From Yersinia rochesterensis (GTDB taxonomy: Bacteria; Pseudomonadota; Gammaproteobacteria; Enterobacterales; Enterobacteriaceae): a DNA stretch of 64,000 bases. Of this stretch, positions 17,549 to 27,408 are shown in pieces. Under the pieces are notes generated by a model. That model searched no databases. It saw nothing but the letters and a program-made list of their open reading frames with translations, and was not told where the DNA came from. A program made the position numbers and the translations under genes. The number at the start of each line of letters is the position of its first letter. Within the stretch, counting starts at the first letter, position 1. Location: positions 2,976,001 to 3,040,000 of the forward strand of contig NZ_CP032482.1 in NCBI RefSeq assembly GCF_003600645.1. The letters are read 5' to 3'.

Positions 17549-18705
17549 ATGAACAATAAACTTGGATCAGTAGAAGGGATTCGCGGAATAGCGTGCCTCA
17601 TGGTTTTTCTATCACACCTTTCGTCTACTTTTTCCCCATCAATGCATACGGGTAACATATCAAATGCACGTACACCAATCGATATTTGGTTGCATAGCTC
17701 CCCTTTTGCATTCATCTATTCGGGGGCTGCTGCTGTTGGTATTTTCTTTGTCTTAAGCGGCTTTATTTTAAGCCACGTCATTCTAGAAAAAAATAATATC
17801 GCACAGAATTCCACAGGAATGGTTATTAAACGATATTTCCGATTAATGCCTCCAGCTCTTTTGTCCTGTATTTTAGCCTTTATGATTTTCAAGTTTATTC
17901 CTGTAGACAATTCTGCACTAGGGGATTGGGCGAGGAATTATGGAATTAAAACCCCATCAATTATTGATGCAATATATAGCGGTACGATAGGGGCTTTTTT
18001 CTCTGGGAGAGCTGGATATAATTGGTCATTATGGACAATGAAAATAGAGTTTTTCGGTTCTATGGTAGTATTTTTATTATGTTTTATTTTGCCCAATGTG
18101 AAATACAAAAAATCCCTAGTAATTATAACCATGGCAATTCCTTTTTTTATGGAAATAAAAAAAGTGATGATATATATTACGCCTCATTTTTATCTGGGGT
18201 TATCATTTACCTTTTGAATATAAAACTAGATAGAAAAACAGCACTAACCTTACTATTTATTGGATTATTCCTGTGCGGTTACCATTCAAATGGCCTTTTT
18301 TACCAATGGATTGACAGAAATGTTAGTCTATCGGTTTATAATCGCCCCATAGATAATTATATTTTATTTAACAATATTGGTGGTTTCATTTTTGTTTTCT
18401 CCATACTTAAATCTGATATTTTATCTAAAATATTCGCCAATAAAAAACTTAACACAATGGGCGCGTTATCTTTTTCTGTTTACATTCTTCACCAGCCAAT
18501 CATGTATGTTACATGCCCTTACATATTTAATTTTAGCTACTCTACGGGAGCTTCCTATTCGGTTTCCGCACTTATTGCTTCACTGTTTACGCTATTAATC
18601 GTTTACGCCTTATCAATCCCTTACTATAAATATGTAGATAATTCTAGTGTTAAAATATCTAATCGAATGAAAACTATGATGCTAAATCATAAAATAGAAA
18701 AATAA
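17549..18705 (+). pseudogene. OafA/YrhL-type acyltransferase interrupted by a -1 frameshift at a homopolymer
   Basis: Two overlapping frames form one integral-membrane acyltransferase 3 protein of about 385 aa. The first (17549-18217) carries the family start (LGSVEGIRGIACLMVFLSHL) and SGFILS; the second contributes YYASFLSGVIIYLLNIK through the C-terminal helices to 18705. The junction lies at an A7 tract (18157-18163), arranged as the heptamer A AAA AAA in the upstream frame; a T7 tract (18142-18148) is just before it. It could be a pseudogene, a programmed frameshift, a phase-variable gene or a sequencing error. The gene is opposite to its neighbours, AT-rich and probably a lysogenic-conversion cargo gene modifying O-antigen. 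Confidence 0.8.
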
Positions 18706-18746
18706 GTCTTTAATATTTGGTAAGACTAAGCACAGTTTTAATTAGA

Positions 18747-18780
18747 TGTGTGTAGCCATTATATATTATGGCTACACACA
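18747..18780. terminator. Perfect 13-bp hairpin between convergent acyltransferase and tailspike genes
   Basis: TGTGTGTAGCCAT (18747-18759) and ATGGCTACACACA (18768-18780) are exact complements with an 8-nt loop. The position between two converging genes fits a bidirectional terminator, although flanking U-runs are weak. Confidence 0.65.
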
Positions 18781-18818
18781 TGCTTGCTAAACATCTACCC
18801 TCTCAAAAAACATGGCCC

Positions 18819-21113
18819 CTAACCGACATAAGAGTTTCTAACTCTAATAATTGGCATACCATAGGCTGTCAACTGCGATGTGTAAAATGTAGTCCCCACC
18901 CGCAATGCTGCAGTCGCAATATCATACGAATAAATGGCCGGTCGGTATTGAATGTAATTTCCCTCGATTCCTAGATCTGTAGTTAATCTGTGAATATCCA
19001 CGATGTCATATCCAGCAGGTGCGGAGAAGTCCGCATATTGACCATTAGTTCCTGATATAGTCATAGGTACTGATACATTATTTCTGGCAACCCATCTATT
19101 TTTTGACTGCCATTTATAAACTGTACTTGGACTAATATAAACCTCTGCGCCGCGACACCCTTGAATATCGGCTTTAGAATAATCAATAACGTTCAAAGAA
19201 AATGCAGTCGGTGCTGCTCCGCTTTCTTGAGTGATATTTAAACACCCACCAATAAGAACGATATTTGAAGATAAACTCCCCCCTCCATTAAAGAAGTATC
19301 GAGTTACAGTGACATCAGTTCTGACATTACCCATGTAGTAACCGGCATTTTTTATAACCAAAGTTGATGCTTTATCGCTATACATGTTATGAATAGCTCG
19401 ACCTAACTTCAAGCACTTAAAGTTAGCGATTGTGTTTGATCCGCCCCAGTTAGTATAAAAACTATCAAGGCTAGTGCTTTCACCTGTGCTGGCCGGATAT
19501 TGCGCGTCGCTAAACGGCATTATTTCTAATGTGACCTCATTATCTAAATATAAGCATGTGTCTACTCCATTCCATAGTTCTCGCCCCATTCTAAGCGTAA
19601 CCGTGTGAGCAGATATGGATGTAATCCCACAGGCTGTTTCATTTGCGGCATCATAAATAGGATCGGTTAGACTTATCCCTTCATAATAGCCAAGATACTG
19701 GCTATAAGCATCACCGAATAGCGTTATAGGAAATGGACACATATCCGACTCTATACGAAAATCATTGGAAGTATGCCCACCCAACCCAGCATAAACCCCT
19801 GCCGCTATTTTGGGTGGCTGGAAATATCCCTTGTGACACGTATCCCAAGCTAACCTGCCCGTATTACTCCACCCTGCGGGGTCATAAACTGCGTATTCCG
19901 CTCCCCAAACTGATACGTTAAACTTACTTTTAATAGCAGTTCCAATATGTAACCCAACAGTTCCCTTCCCCTTTGTTGCTGCTCTACGCGCCACTGGATA
20001 TCTTAATTGAAATCCATCAAAAACTATCCCGCGCTGGAAGATGTCAGGGCCACTACTAACGGCAACACAAACTATAGAGCAAGCGTCTATACCCTGTGAT
20101 GTTAGCGGTAAGTTTTTAGTAAACCTTGCGCCCGGCTTATCATTCTGAGGGTCTGCATAACCAATCCACCAAGACTGCTCGCTTAGTGTTAGCTGTTCAT
20201 CCCCTAAGTGATAATTAACCACTCTTTTAACCCATACACAGGCTATCCCCCTCGTATAGTTTTCAGCAGCTTGGCACGCCGCCCAGTCGATAGTCTGGCC
20301 CAGTGAAGTAACATGTGGATACACTGCTTGCGCCGCTGCAAGAGTTGCGTAGCGCTCAGATAACGGGTGTACCGTGCCGTCACCGATTGCCCCAAACTGC
20401 TCTGGTGTTACCCAGTTAATCGCCTGGCTTAAATTACCTTGCGGCTGAACGCCGACTAAAGAGGCCCCAGTAGGCTTTGCTAGTTCAATCATTACATCAG
20501 AAGCGCTCCCACTCTGAGGGAGTACAGCGATCGGTTGCCCCGCATCGTTAAAAGCAGAGAGCTTATTACGACGATGGCTAATATCAGGCAGAGGTGGAAT
20601 GTAACCGTCAGGCACGCGTACCGCACTACCCAAATTTGCACTAACAGAGTCGTCTACATATTTCTTAGTCGTAGCGTCCTGTGGCGCTGTCGGGTCGGCG
20701 ATATTAGCAATTCGGTACCCTTGCCCCTCAAAATAATTATAATTAAACCAAGGCCGACGAAGTGCCAGTAAACCATTTAACGCCTGTCCCTGTAATACCA
20801 TCCAGATCCGGTCAAAGTCCTGGTTAACGGTTGATGCAAGTAAATCCCCGTTATTCTGATATTCAGTGTTGCGAACAAGCGGCATATCGCGAGCGATCAT
20901 TACCTTAACGCCGTTCGCGGGAGGAGTAAGGAAAGTGACAGCACCACCGTTAACGGCACCCGCACCGGAAACTGTAAAGCCACTGGTTAGCACTGTTCCA
21001 TTGAAAGAAATGGCTAAATCTGAGGCGCTGAATACCATGAAAGTAAAAGGAAACACAGTGGTAATGCCGTTTGCGGTGTATGTCGTGTAAGGAGTTTGGT
21101 TTGGTAATGCCAT
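18819..21113 (-). CDS. Phage tailspike/tail fibre protein, beta-helix type
   Basis: 764-aa receptor-binding protein. The N-terminal 130 residues (TPYTTYTANGITTVFPFTF, ...FDRIWMVLQGQ) look like the T7-type tail-attachment domain. The segment at about 245-290 (TPEQFGAIGDGTVHP...TIDWAACQAA) is the pectate-lyase-3 type entry to a right-handed beta-helix, as in polysaccharide-degrading tailspikes. The enzymatic target is unknown. It lies beside the acyltransferase, so the prophage may both bind and modify the host polysaccharide. Confidence 0.85.
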   Translation of the reverse strand: MALPNQTPYTTYTANGITTVFPFTFMVFSASDLAISFNGTVLTSGFTVSGAGAVNGGAVTFLTPPANGVKVMIARDMPLVRNTEYQNNGDLLASTVNQDFDRIWMVLQGQALNGLLALRRPWFNYNYFEGQGYRIANIADPTAPQDATTKKYVDDSVSANLGSAVRVPDGYIPPLPDISHRRNKLSAFNDAGQPIAVLPQSGSASDVMIELAKPTGASLVGVQPQGNLSQAINWVTPEQFGAIGDGTVHPLSERYATLAAAQAVYPHVTSLGQTIDWAACQAAENYTRGIACVWVKRVVNYHLGDEQLTLSEQSWWIGYADPQNDKPGARFTKNLPLTSQGIDACSIVCVAVSSGPDIFQRGIVFDGFQLRYPVARRAATKGKGTVGLHIGTAIKSKFNVSVWGAEYAVYDPAGWSNTGRLAWDTCHKGYFQPPKIAAGVYAGLGGHTSNDFRIESDMCPFPITLFGDAYSQYLGYYEGISLTDPIYDAANETACGITSISAHTVTLRMGRELWNGVDTCLYLDNEVTLEIMPFSDAQYPASTGESTSLDSFYTNWGGSNTIANFKCLKLGRAIHNMYSDKASTLVIKNAGYYMGNVRTDVTVTRYFFNGGGSLSSNIVLIGGCLNITQESGAAPTAFSLNVIDYSKADIQGCRGAEVYISPSTVYKWQSKNRWVARNNVSVPMTISGTNGQYADFSAPAGYDIVDIHRLTTDLGIEGNYIQYRPAIYSYDIATAALRVGTTFYTSQLTAYGMPIIRVRNSYVG

Positions 21114-21127
21114 GGCGCGACCTCGGC

Positions 21128-22738
21128 TTAATAATCAACAGCGACCTCGTGATCGCCTCCGTATGGTTGCCAATGGTCACGCGTTTGTTCATTCGGTTTC
21201 CCGACTAATTTACCAATCCGCACCGGTGTTTGACCGATAGCCCCAGAACCCGAATCGATAAAGTCGTCGTCTTGATTTTTTAATTTTGGATTGAAATCGC
21301 GCATTTGGTCATAAACAGGGCCGTCAAGCACATCAACATGCGCCCAAAGAAAACGGGAAGAGAGAGGCGCTTCAAGTGCGTCAAGGATACGTTTTTGTTT
21401 GTTAACAACGGAGAATTCTTCGGCTACCCCACAGCCAGTGCCTTTTAGTGCCTGACGTAGTAATTTAGGTGCAAAACCACCGGGGCCGTTGACCTCTACT
21501 ACTACGTGGGGGATTTGATACTGAATAACGAAATCGCGGATTTGTACTACCTGCCCGCCGACTATCTTGTCGTTATCATCAAAGTCGGCCAGCTCACCGG
21601 TTAGGCCCGTACATATTTGCCAGTACAGATGGCCGCGAGCATCGGTAAGCATCAATGTAAAGGCACTAGCATCTGACTTAACTTTGCCTAGTGCCACATC
21701 CCAATAAGCCACAGCACCCACTATCTGGATGCTACCGAGCCACATTGTGCAACCGCCGTTGGCGTAACGAATAACAGGGTGTACGTCGTAAGCCCGCATA
21801 CGGTCGGGGTTAAGGCGGATATCACCCACAGGTTTACTGTGTAGCTGATACTGACTATCCCAGGCATTTACGGTTCGGGTTTTCTTGCGCCGCTTTTTCA
21901 TCTCTTCGCGGGTAAATCGTTCTTCCCATGCGCAATCGGCATAACAGTCGATTAGCACGTTAGGCGCTTCGGCAAACTCAATACCGGTACCAGTCAACCG
22001 ATAGTCTTTACCCTCAACCAGTAGCCGAGCACCTTTATAGATACCGGTAAAAACATACTCAGGGCGAAAGGGTATCGGGTAATGTTTCTCGGTGGCTGAC
22101 TTTTCTTCTATGCGGTGTTCTTGATTAAACAGCTTAATGGTCAGGCAATCCGCCCCCATTTGTTCCATTTCATCATATAGGCTGTCGTGGGTGTGCGGGG
22201 TACCGATATACAGAGTACGGCCGCCGGGTACCAGAATGTGGGTTTGCTCTTCCAGCCGGTAGCGCAACTTCTCCCGCGCCTCGGGGGTGGTGATATTCTT
22301 CGGCACTTCGACATCATCGTTTTGGCATTCATCAGCACGCGCCGAAGTAACGTTGGAAAGAATACCTTTGGCGTACATGCTAGCGTTGCGTGAGTCGGTC
22401 GAGCCATTCACCCACCATTGTTCTACCGTACCTTGACCGTCGGGTAACATACCCTTTGTCAGCGGGTGATTGCGTAGGACGTTAAGCGTATCGCGAGAGG
22501 TTTTATAAGCCGTGCCGTCGGATTCAGATTGGTGCAAAATGCGATAGGTATTATCGCGGTAATAACGCCAGGCATTGTAAACCGCCAGAATAGTAGACTT
22601 ACCGAAACCACGGAAACAACGCAGAACGGCGAGATCTCCACGATGTTCCAGCCAGTGAACCGCACGCCAATGGCAATCGGGAACGTCCCAGCGCATTCTC
22701 TTGGCCCACATGACATAGAATGCGGCAAAGGAAATCAC
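21128..22738 (-). CDS. Phage terminase large subunit
   Basis: DNA-packaging motor of about 536 aa. The ATPase domain shows a Walker A-like P-loop 'CFRGFGKST' near residue 42; the C-terminal nuclease half is less distinct. 'HRGDLAVLRCFRGFGKSTILA' type sequences occur in podovirus terminases (DNA maturase B group). The GTG at 22738 overlaps the stop of the upstream gene as GTGA, so I take it as the coupled start; a GTG at 22747 is an alternative. Confidence 0.85.
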   Translation of the reverse strand: MISFAAFYVMWAKRMRWDVPDCHWRAVHWLEHRGDLAVLRCFRGFGKSTILAVYNAWRYYRDNTYRILHQSESDGTAYKTSRDTLNVLRNHPLTKGMLPDGQGTVEQWWVNGSTDSRNASMYAKGILSNVTSARADECQNDDVEVPKNITTPEAREKLRYRLEEQTHILVPGGRTLYIGTPHTHDSLYDEMEQMGADCLTIKLFNQEHRIEEKSATEKHYPIPFRPEYVFTGIYKGARLLVEGKDYRLTGTGIEFAEAPNVLIDCYADCAWEERFTREEMKKRRKKTRTVNAWDSQYQLHSKPVGDIRLNPDRMRAYDVHPVIRYANGGCTMWLGSIQIVGAVAYWDVALGKVKSDASAFTLMLTDARGHLYWQICTGLTGELADFDDNDKIVGGQVVQIRDFVIQYQIPHVVVEVNGPGGFAPKLLRQALKGTGCGVAEEFSVVNKQKRILDALEAPLSSRFLWAHVDVLDGPVYDQMRDFNPKLKNQDDDFIDSGSGAIGQTPVRIGKLVGKPNEQTRDHWQPYGGDHEVAVDY

Positions 22739-23085
22739 GGAATACACTTCGCTTTTTTAAGCGCCCTTTCAACCACACGTTTTGCGTCACGTTCGGCGGT
22801 GGCCACTTCTTTTGCCATCTCTTCTTCGGCGTCAGCGGAGGGGCTATTATCGGGGGTTTTACCGCCACGGTTGTGCATACCAATCAGCGAATGGACTTTG
22901 ATCAACAGCGTCAGCGAAGCCGCTGCATTCTTCTTATCCCAATAGCGATCGCCACGCTCGTCTTTGCTCAACTCGTTAATCGCTTTATCCGCACCGGGCC
23001 AGTTATCCGGATCAGATTCAGCCAGGACAACATCGGTCAGTTTGTCGCATAACGTAGTTAATCGCGTCTTATAATCTTCGTGCAT
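22735..23085 (-). CDS. Probable phage terminase small subunit
   Basis: 116-aa, highly charged, mostly helical protein (EDYKTRLTTLCDKLTDVVLA ... AEEEMAKEVATAERDAKRVV). The role is inferred from its position directly before, and 4-bp overlap with, the large terminase gene. No catalytic motif is visible. It could equally be another small packaging or scaffolding protein. Confidence 0.55.
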   Translation of the reverse strand: MHEDYKTRLTTLCDKLTDVVLAESDPDNWPGADKAINELSKDERGDRYWDKKNAAASLTLLIKVHSLIGMHNRGGKTPDNSPSADAEEEMAKEVATAERDAKRVVERALKKAKCIP

Positions 23086-23145
23086 AAAAAAGCCCCATCA
23101 GTATGATGAGGCTATGGTCTACCGCTATGGCGTTCGGTTTCCTGA

Positions 23146-25671
23146 CTAATCGCCGAAAGCTGCACCTAAATCTGGCGCACGACCTGGTGCAGTTTCACCC
23201 GGTGCCCACCAGAACTGTTGGTCGTATTCTTTTTGTGCTCGTTGACGCATACGGCTTAAATACCCAGGTGAAAACTGTTCCTGAATATCGTGGAAAATCA
23301 TATGGTCTAACGCCGCTTTTGCATACCATAAATTAGCCCCCGGCGTATGACCCTTGATAAAGCGCACTACATTGGCCGCTGTATGCGGGTCTTTACCGTC
23401 AATCGCCTTAAATGCCGCGCCTTGCGTCATTTTCACCACTGATTCAATATCACCGGCCAGTGGCCCGCCGATGGAAGCAATAAAGCTATTGCCGCCTTGC
23501 GTCTGGTTGGTTAGCAAGAAATCACCATATAAGCCCAACGCGCCCCCTTTCAGAAACGCACCGCCCCAAAACTCCGGTTTGCTCATGTCGCGTGGATCTC
23601 TGCCGCTGGCGATCTCGTTAAGCTGGATAGCCATGCCGCCCAATAATGTTGATGCCGCAATGATGGCCGCTGCGTAGGTGCCTTTACCCGCTCCATCTTG
23701 TGCCAGCGCACGGTGGGCATGGCGCATCACCATCGCTATAGGGAAACTTTTAAACTGGGTTGCTGACCGCCAGATCTCCCCGCTCCAGGTACCGCGCGTG
23801 GTTCCCCGATGCAAGGTCACACGTTCACGCGCTCCCGGTTCGACCACCGCCATTTGTGCTTCGTCCTGCACTACACCTAACAATTTAGTGGCCGCCGTAT
23901 TCCGTAGTTTCGCGGCGGTGGTAGCAAACTGTTTCGCCAGCGGTGTAAGGGCCGAATCGCTTAACGCCAATATTTCATTGTGGGTAAGCACAGTATCCCC
24001 CATGCCGCTAAGGTCGCTGACATCTGCCTTACGCCACACCGCCCAATCCGCCTCGGTCACGCCCATCCCTTGCAGGCGGGTACGGTCTTTAGCATTCAGT
24101 TGTGCGAGGCTGGCATGTTTGCGCGTCATACCGCCGATGGTATCCAGCATCACCATGCCGAACGCCTGATTACCGGCGGCGGTCATGGCGTTCAGCCCTG
24201 AGGCTCGCAGCACAAAACCGGCGATCTTCTGCGCACTACTGGATAGTGCACCCGAAGTGTCACCCGCTGATCCAAGGGTTTCAGCGCCAAAGCGTTGTAA
24301 CCCATTAAGATAATAGTTAATGCCTAAGCCCGCGCGGCGAGCGGCTTCTCGTGAAGCTGAATCCGCAGGATTAAGCAGTTTCATTTCTTGGGCGAAAACC
24401 TGCATCACCGGTAGGTTATTGACCTTGGCAGTCACCATTAAGTTACCCTGATCGGTAATGGCGGTAATAGCGGCGGAACCGAGTTTAGACGCTACATTAA
24501 TGCTGCGATAAGTGTCGAATGCCTCTTTAAGCCACGGCGTTTCAGGAATATCGTTTTGTCCGGCCACATCTTTGTATAGCCGCTCAACCCGTAGTATTTC
24601 ACTTTCTATCTTTTTGGCTTTAGCGGGGTCTGCGTTAACCATAGATTGCTGTGCCATATCCATTTGGGTACGGAATTGCAGATCACTATTTGGCCCCAGC
24701 GTTTCGGTTAAGGCGATATCCCGCGCCAATCGGTCAATATGTCCAGTAAGCAGTGCTAGCAGGTCTTTGTCGCCATATTTTTGTTGGGCGAGAATAAAGC
24801 TATCAGCATCTTTATAGTGAATAGAGCGGGATTCGCTGCCGTGATTGGCGCGTAAACTACCGCCAGCGAAACGCCCCGGTTCGACTTTATTAATTCCGCC
24901 AGTGGCGATGGTTTGGGCGGCATGGGTGAAGAACTCCCTCAACTGAATATCAGACATTCTGCTGCCGTCCTCATTGACATACGAGCGGCGATCGGCCCAT
25001 TTTACATGGTCGTCGATCCACGCCTCTCTGTTCTTGGCAACTTTAAGCTGTGAATGACTGCGCGGCATGGCCCAAGACTCAAGGCGGCCAATCGCCCCGC
25101 CTGCATTGTTAAAGCGCTGGCGTAAAGTTTCGGCAACATCTTTAAACTCTTTGGCGGATTGTTTGGCGGCCGCTATGCCGGATGGCTCGCCGTGGAGTTC
25201 TTTGATAACCGCCTTGCTGCTTTCGGGGTCAGACAACAGACTAAGGAATTTGCCTTTAGTGGTATCAATTAACGTTAACATTTGGGAGTAGGCAATATCC
25301 CGAATGGCTTTAGCCTGAGATTCAACCGACAACACGCCGCTTTTTTGGTCTGAATCAAAAGCAATCAGCCTGCCAAGCGCATTCACTGGGGTATCGGTAG
25401 AACTATCAACATAGTTTTTTACCCGGTCATGGGCCAAAATGGTGAGCGCCGTGCGCCATTTTTTCAACTTGGCTTCGCGGGTTATCTCGTCCGCCGCTGA
25501 CTTTGCCGCTTCGCGCAGGCGATCGGCTTTGGACATTGCCATCCAGCCGGGGGTATCTTGTGCCAGTCGTTTGTGGTGTTGATTGATTCTATTCTCAATG
25601 CCCTTAACTTCCGCCTGAGTAATAGACCGACCTATCGCGTTAACCACTGCTTGAATACATTCTGCTCTCAT
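23146..25671 (-). CDS. Large internal virion (DNA-ejection type) phage protein
   Basis: 841-aa protein, helical and Ala/Gln-rich, with an amphipathic Gly-rich C-terminal third (YAAAIIAASTLLGGMAIQL, FLKGGALGLYGDFLL). I recognise the type as the large structural protein next to terminase in podovirus-like prophages, probably ejected with the DNA. I cannot assign a specific named family. Its start overlaps the stop of the upstream remnant by 4 bp, consistent with an original late operon. Confidence 0.6.
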   Translation of the reverse strand: MRAECIQAVVNAIGRSITQAEVKGIENRINQHHKRLAQDTPGWMAMSKADRLREAAKSAADEITREAKLKKWRTALTILAHDRVKNYVDSSTDTPVNALGRLIAFDSDQKSGVLSVESQAKAIRDIAYSQMLTLIDTTKGKFLSLLSDPESSKAVIKELHGEPSGIAAAKQSAKEFKDVAETLRQRFNNAGGAIGRLESWAMPRSHSQLKVAKNREAWIDDHVKWADRRSYVNEDGSRMSDIQLREFFTHAAQTIATGGINKVEPGRFAGGSLRANHGSESRSIHYKDADSFILAQQKYGDKDLLALLTGHIDRLARDIALTETLGPNSDLQFRTQMDMAQQSMVNADPAKAKKIESEILRVERLYKDVAGQNDIPETPWLKEAFDTYRSINVASKLGSAAITAITDQGNLMVTAKVNNLPVMQVFAQEMKLLNPADSASREAARRAGLGINYYLNGLQRFGAETLGSAGDTSGALSSSAQKIAGFVLRASGLNAMTAAGNQAFGMVMLDTIGGMTRKHASLAQLNAKDRTRLQGMGVTEADWAVWRKADVSDLSGMGDTVLTHNEILALSDSALTPLAKQFATTAAKLRNTAATKLLGVVQDEAQMAVVEPGARERVTLHRGTTRGTWSGEIWRSATQFKSFPIAMVMRHAHRALAQDGAGKGTYAAAIIAASTLLGGMAIQLNEIASGRDPRDMSKPEFWGGAFLKGGALGLYGDFLLTNQTQGGNSFIASIGGPLAGDIESVVKMTQGAAFKAIDGKDPHTAANVVRFIKGHTPGANLWYAKAALDHMIFHDIQEQFSPGYLSRMRQRAQKEYDQQFWWAPGETAPGRAPDLGAAFGD

Positions 25672-26150
25672 TGGTTGCCGTGCCTCAGTTCACATTCAAT
25701 AGCGGCCATAAAACCTTTAGCCTCGTTATTTGCATGGCTGATTGCCTGCTCATCTTCGAGTAACATCTCTTTTGCTGAACGCTGCTGGGTATTACCGCTT
25801 TCGTCTTCCACCCTGACCGCAATATCACCCAGTTTTGCCAATACCTGATCGGCGTTATTGATATCGCGCAGAACAGGATCGGCCTCTTGTGTCGCCGTCT
25901 CCGCTGTGGTTTTTTCTGGTTGGAAAGTGGCTTCGCTTTCAACTATCGGACGAGAGGCTATTTCTGCGGGCTGCTCGGCAAAGTTGCTGCCGTCGCGGGC
26001 AATAAAATGCGCGTCGAATACGCCGTCGATATTCGCCACATCGACAGGTTCACCTCGGTTGAGTTGATCGGTAGCCGCTTCCAACGCCCGTTGGTGAGCA
26101 ACGTTTGACGGTATGTCAGTGGGTATCCCCGGCGCGGTATGCGGGGCTTT
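25668..26150 (-). pseudogene. C-terminal remnant of a larger phage structural protein
   Basis: The frame is open from a stop at 26151-26153 but has no convincing start; a TTG at 26084 would give 138 aa. The visible sequence (PSNVAHQRALEAATDQLNR, GEPVDVANIDGVFDAHFIAR) reads like the tail of a large internal virion or transglycosylase-type protein. It is cut where the plus-strand replication genes begin, so I infer a deletion that removed the N-terminal part and the head/tail genes beyond. Confidence 0.6.
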
Positions 26151-26151
26151 T
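26127..26151 (+). terminator. GC hairpin with U-run before the first replication gene
   Basis: CCCCG (26127-26131) pairs with CGGGG (26142-26146), followed by CTTTT. It is the first of three similar hairpins punctuating the plus-strand genes. An upstream plus-strand gene that it would serve is missing, supporting a deletion at this point. Confidence 0.6.
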
Positions 26152-26175
26152 CACCCCCCTGCAGGAGTATCGCCA

Positions 26176-26553
26176 ATGCTAACCACCACCCCCTTTAACC
26201 AAAATCTGGTGCATCTGAATAAAGGCACCTTAAACGATGAGTTGACGGAACACCTTGCCGAACTCGTCAAAGCCGTACGCGAAACAGGTAAAGCCGGTTC
26301 CCTTACGCTGACCTTGAAAATCAGCATGTTCAACAAGGCAAACGAGGATGTCGTGAAGATCTCCCCGGTGGTGGCCTGCAAGTTGCCAGAGGGTGAACGT
26401 GCCGAAACCATTATGTGGACTACCGCCGATGGCGATTTGTTGCGTAACGACCCGGCGCAGAACTTCACCGAGTTGAAGCAAGTGGAAGGCATCGACAGCC
26501 AGCGCCGAACACTACCAGAGCAGGAAGCCGCACCGCTGCGCAAGGTTCAGTAG
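26176..26553 (+). CDS. Phage early-region protein of unknown function
   Basis: 125 aa, soluble, no membrane segment. The ATG at 26176 follows an ideal SD (CAGGAG). Its sequence (HLAELVKAVRETGKAGSLTL, KISMFNKANEDVVKISPVVA) shows no motif I can name. It heads the replication module, before a DUF2303-type gene, an arrangement I recall from many enterobacterial prophages; a role in recombination or replication is only inferred. Confidence 0.75.
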   Translation: MLTTTPFNQNLVHLNKGTLNDELTEHLAELVKAVRETGKAGSLTLTLKISMFNKANEDVVKISPVVACKLPEGERAETIMWTTADGDLLRNDPAQNFTELKQVEGIDSQRRTLPEQEAAPLRKVQ

Positions 26554-26564
26554 TACCCAATCCT

Positions 26565-26589
26565 CCCGGCAAATGCTGGGGTTCTTTTT
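26565..26589 (+). terminator. Second intergenic hairpin with U-run
   Basis: CCCGGC (26565-26570) and GCTGGG (26575-26580) pair with one G-U, followed by GTTCTTTTT. It lies 12 bp after the preceding stop and 20 bp before the next gene's SD. Confidence 0.6.
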
Positions 26590-26610
26590 ATCAGGTAGAA
26601 GGAAAGAACA

Positions 26611-27390
26611 ATGACCGAAGTTAATTCGTTACTGGCACTCACCACCGCGCAGACTGTGTTGGAGGTGGCGGGAAATCCGCTGGTGCAGGTGCCAGACGGC
26701 TATCACGTGCAGGATCTGGAAGATTACTTACCCGCGCCTCGCCGTATGCGCCAGCGAGTTGTTTTGTTGTCTGCCGCCAGCTTTATCGCTTATTGCGTTC
26801 GTTTCGCTAACACAGGCACTACTATTCTAGCAAACAGCGAAAGCAACAGTTTACAAGCAGTTATTGACCATGCGGTGACCTCGGCGGCACCAACGTGGAA
26901 CGACCACCGCGCGAGCTATAGCTGCGAATTGTCGAAAGCGTGGAAGATTTGGCAGAAGTACGACGGCCAGACGCTTAGCCAGGAACAGTTTGCCGAACTG
27001 CTGGAAGACCGCGCCGCCGACGTTGTTAACCCAACCGGTGCGGAATTACTGGAAATCGCTACCAAGTTCCAAGTTATCCGTAAAGCGGTCTTCGGTTCCG
27101 CTATGCGTCTGGCTACTGGCGAATTCCAGTTCAACTACAGCGATGAGAATGAGAAAGGCACCATCGAGGTACCGGAGCTTATCACCCTCGGTCTGGCTCC
27201 GTTCCACAACGGCGAAAGCTACGAAGTACAAGCCCGTCTGCGCTATCGCCTGCGTGAGGGCAAATTAACCTTTACTTTCAAACTTGTTAACCCTGAGCGT
27301 GTGGTTGAAGACGCCTTTAACTCTATCGTCGAGAAAGTTAAAGAAGGCGTATCAGTGGCCCACGTTTTAGACGGCTATCCCCTTGATTAG
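26611..27390 (+). CDS. DUF2303 family (YfdQ-like) phage protein
   Basis: 259-aa soluble protein with the DUF2303 pattern as I remember it: HVQDLEDYLPAPRRMR near the N-terminus, FIAYCVRFA, and a C-terminal half rich in conserved Phe and Tyr (APFHNGESYEVQARLRYRL). E. coli YfdQ is a prophage relative. Its function is unknown; the genomic position with polymerase and helicase suggests DNA metabolism. SD AGAAGGAAAG precedes the ATG. Confidence 0.75.
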   Translation: MTEVNSLLALTTAQTVLEVAGNPLVQVPDGYHVQDLEDYLPAPRRMRQRVVLLSAASFIAYCVRFANTGTTILANSESNSLQAVIDHAVTSAAPTWNDHRASYSCELSKAWKIWQKYDGQTLSQEQFAELLEDRAADVVNPTGAELLEIATKFQVIRKAVFGSAMRLATGEFQFNYSDENEKGTIEVPELITLGLAPFHNGESYEVQARLRYRLREGKLTFTFKLVNPERVVEDAFNSIVEKVKEGVSVAHVLDGYPLD

Positions 27391-27408
27391 TTTCGTAAGT
27401 TAACCCAT

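Noticed and set aside
23678..24169. 163-aa plus-strand gene inside the large virion gene
   Set aside because: Shadow frame of the 841-aa phage gene; Ser/Arg/Ala-rich composition typical of antisense reading.
25668..26084. Complete 138-aa gene starting at TTG
   Set aside because: No convincing ribosome site, and the frame continues upstream with structural-protein-like residues up to a break, so I list it as a remnant.
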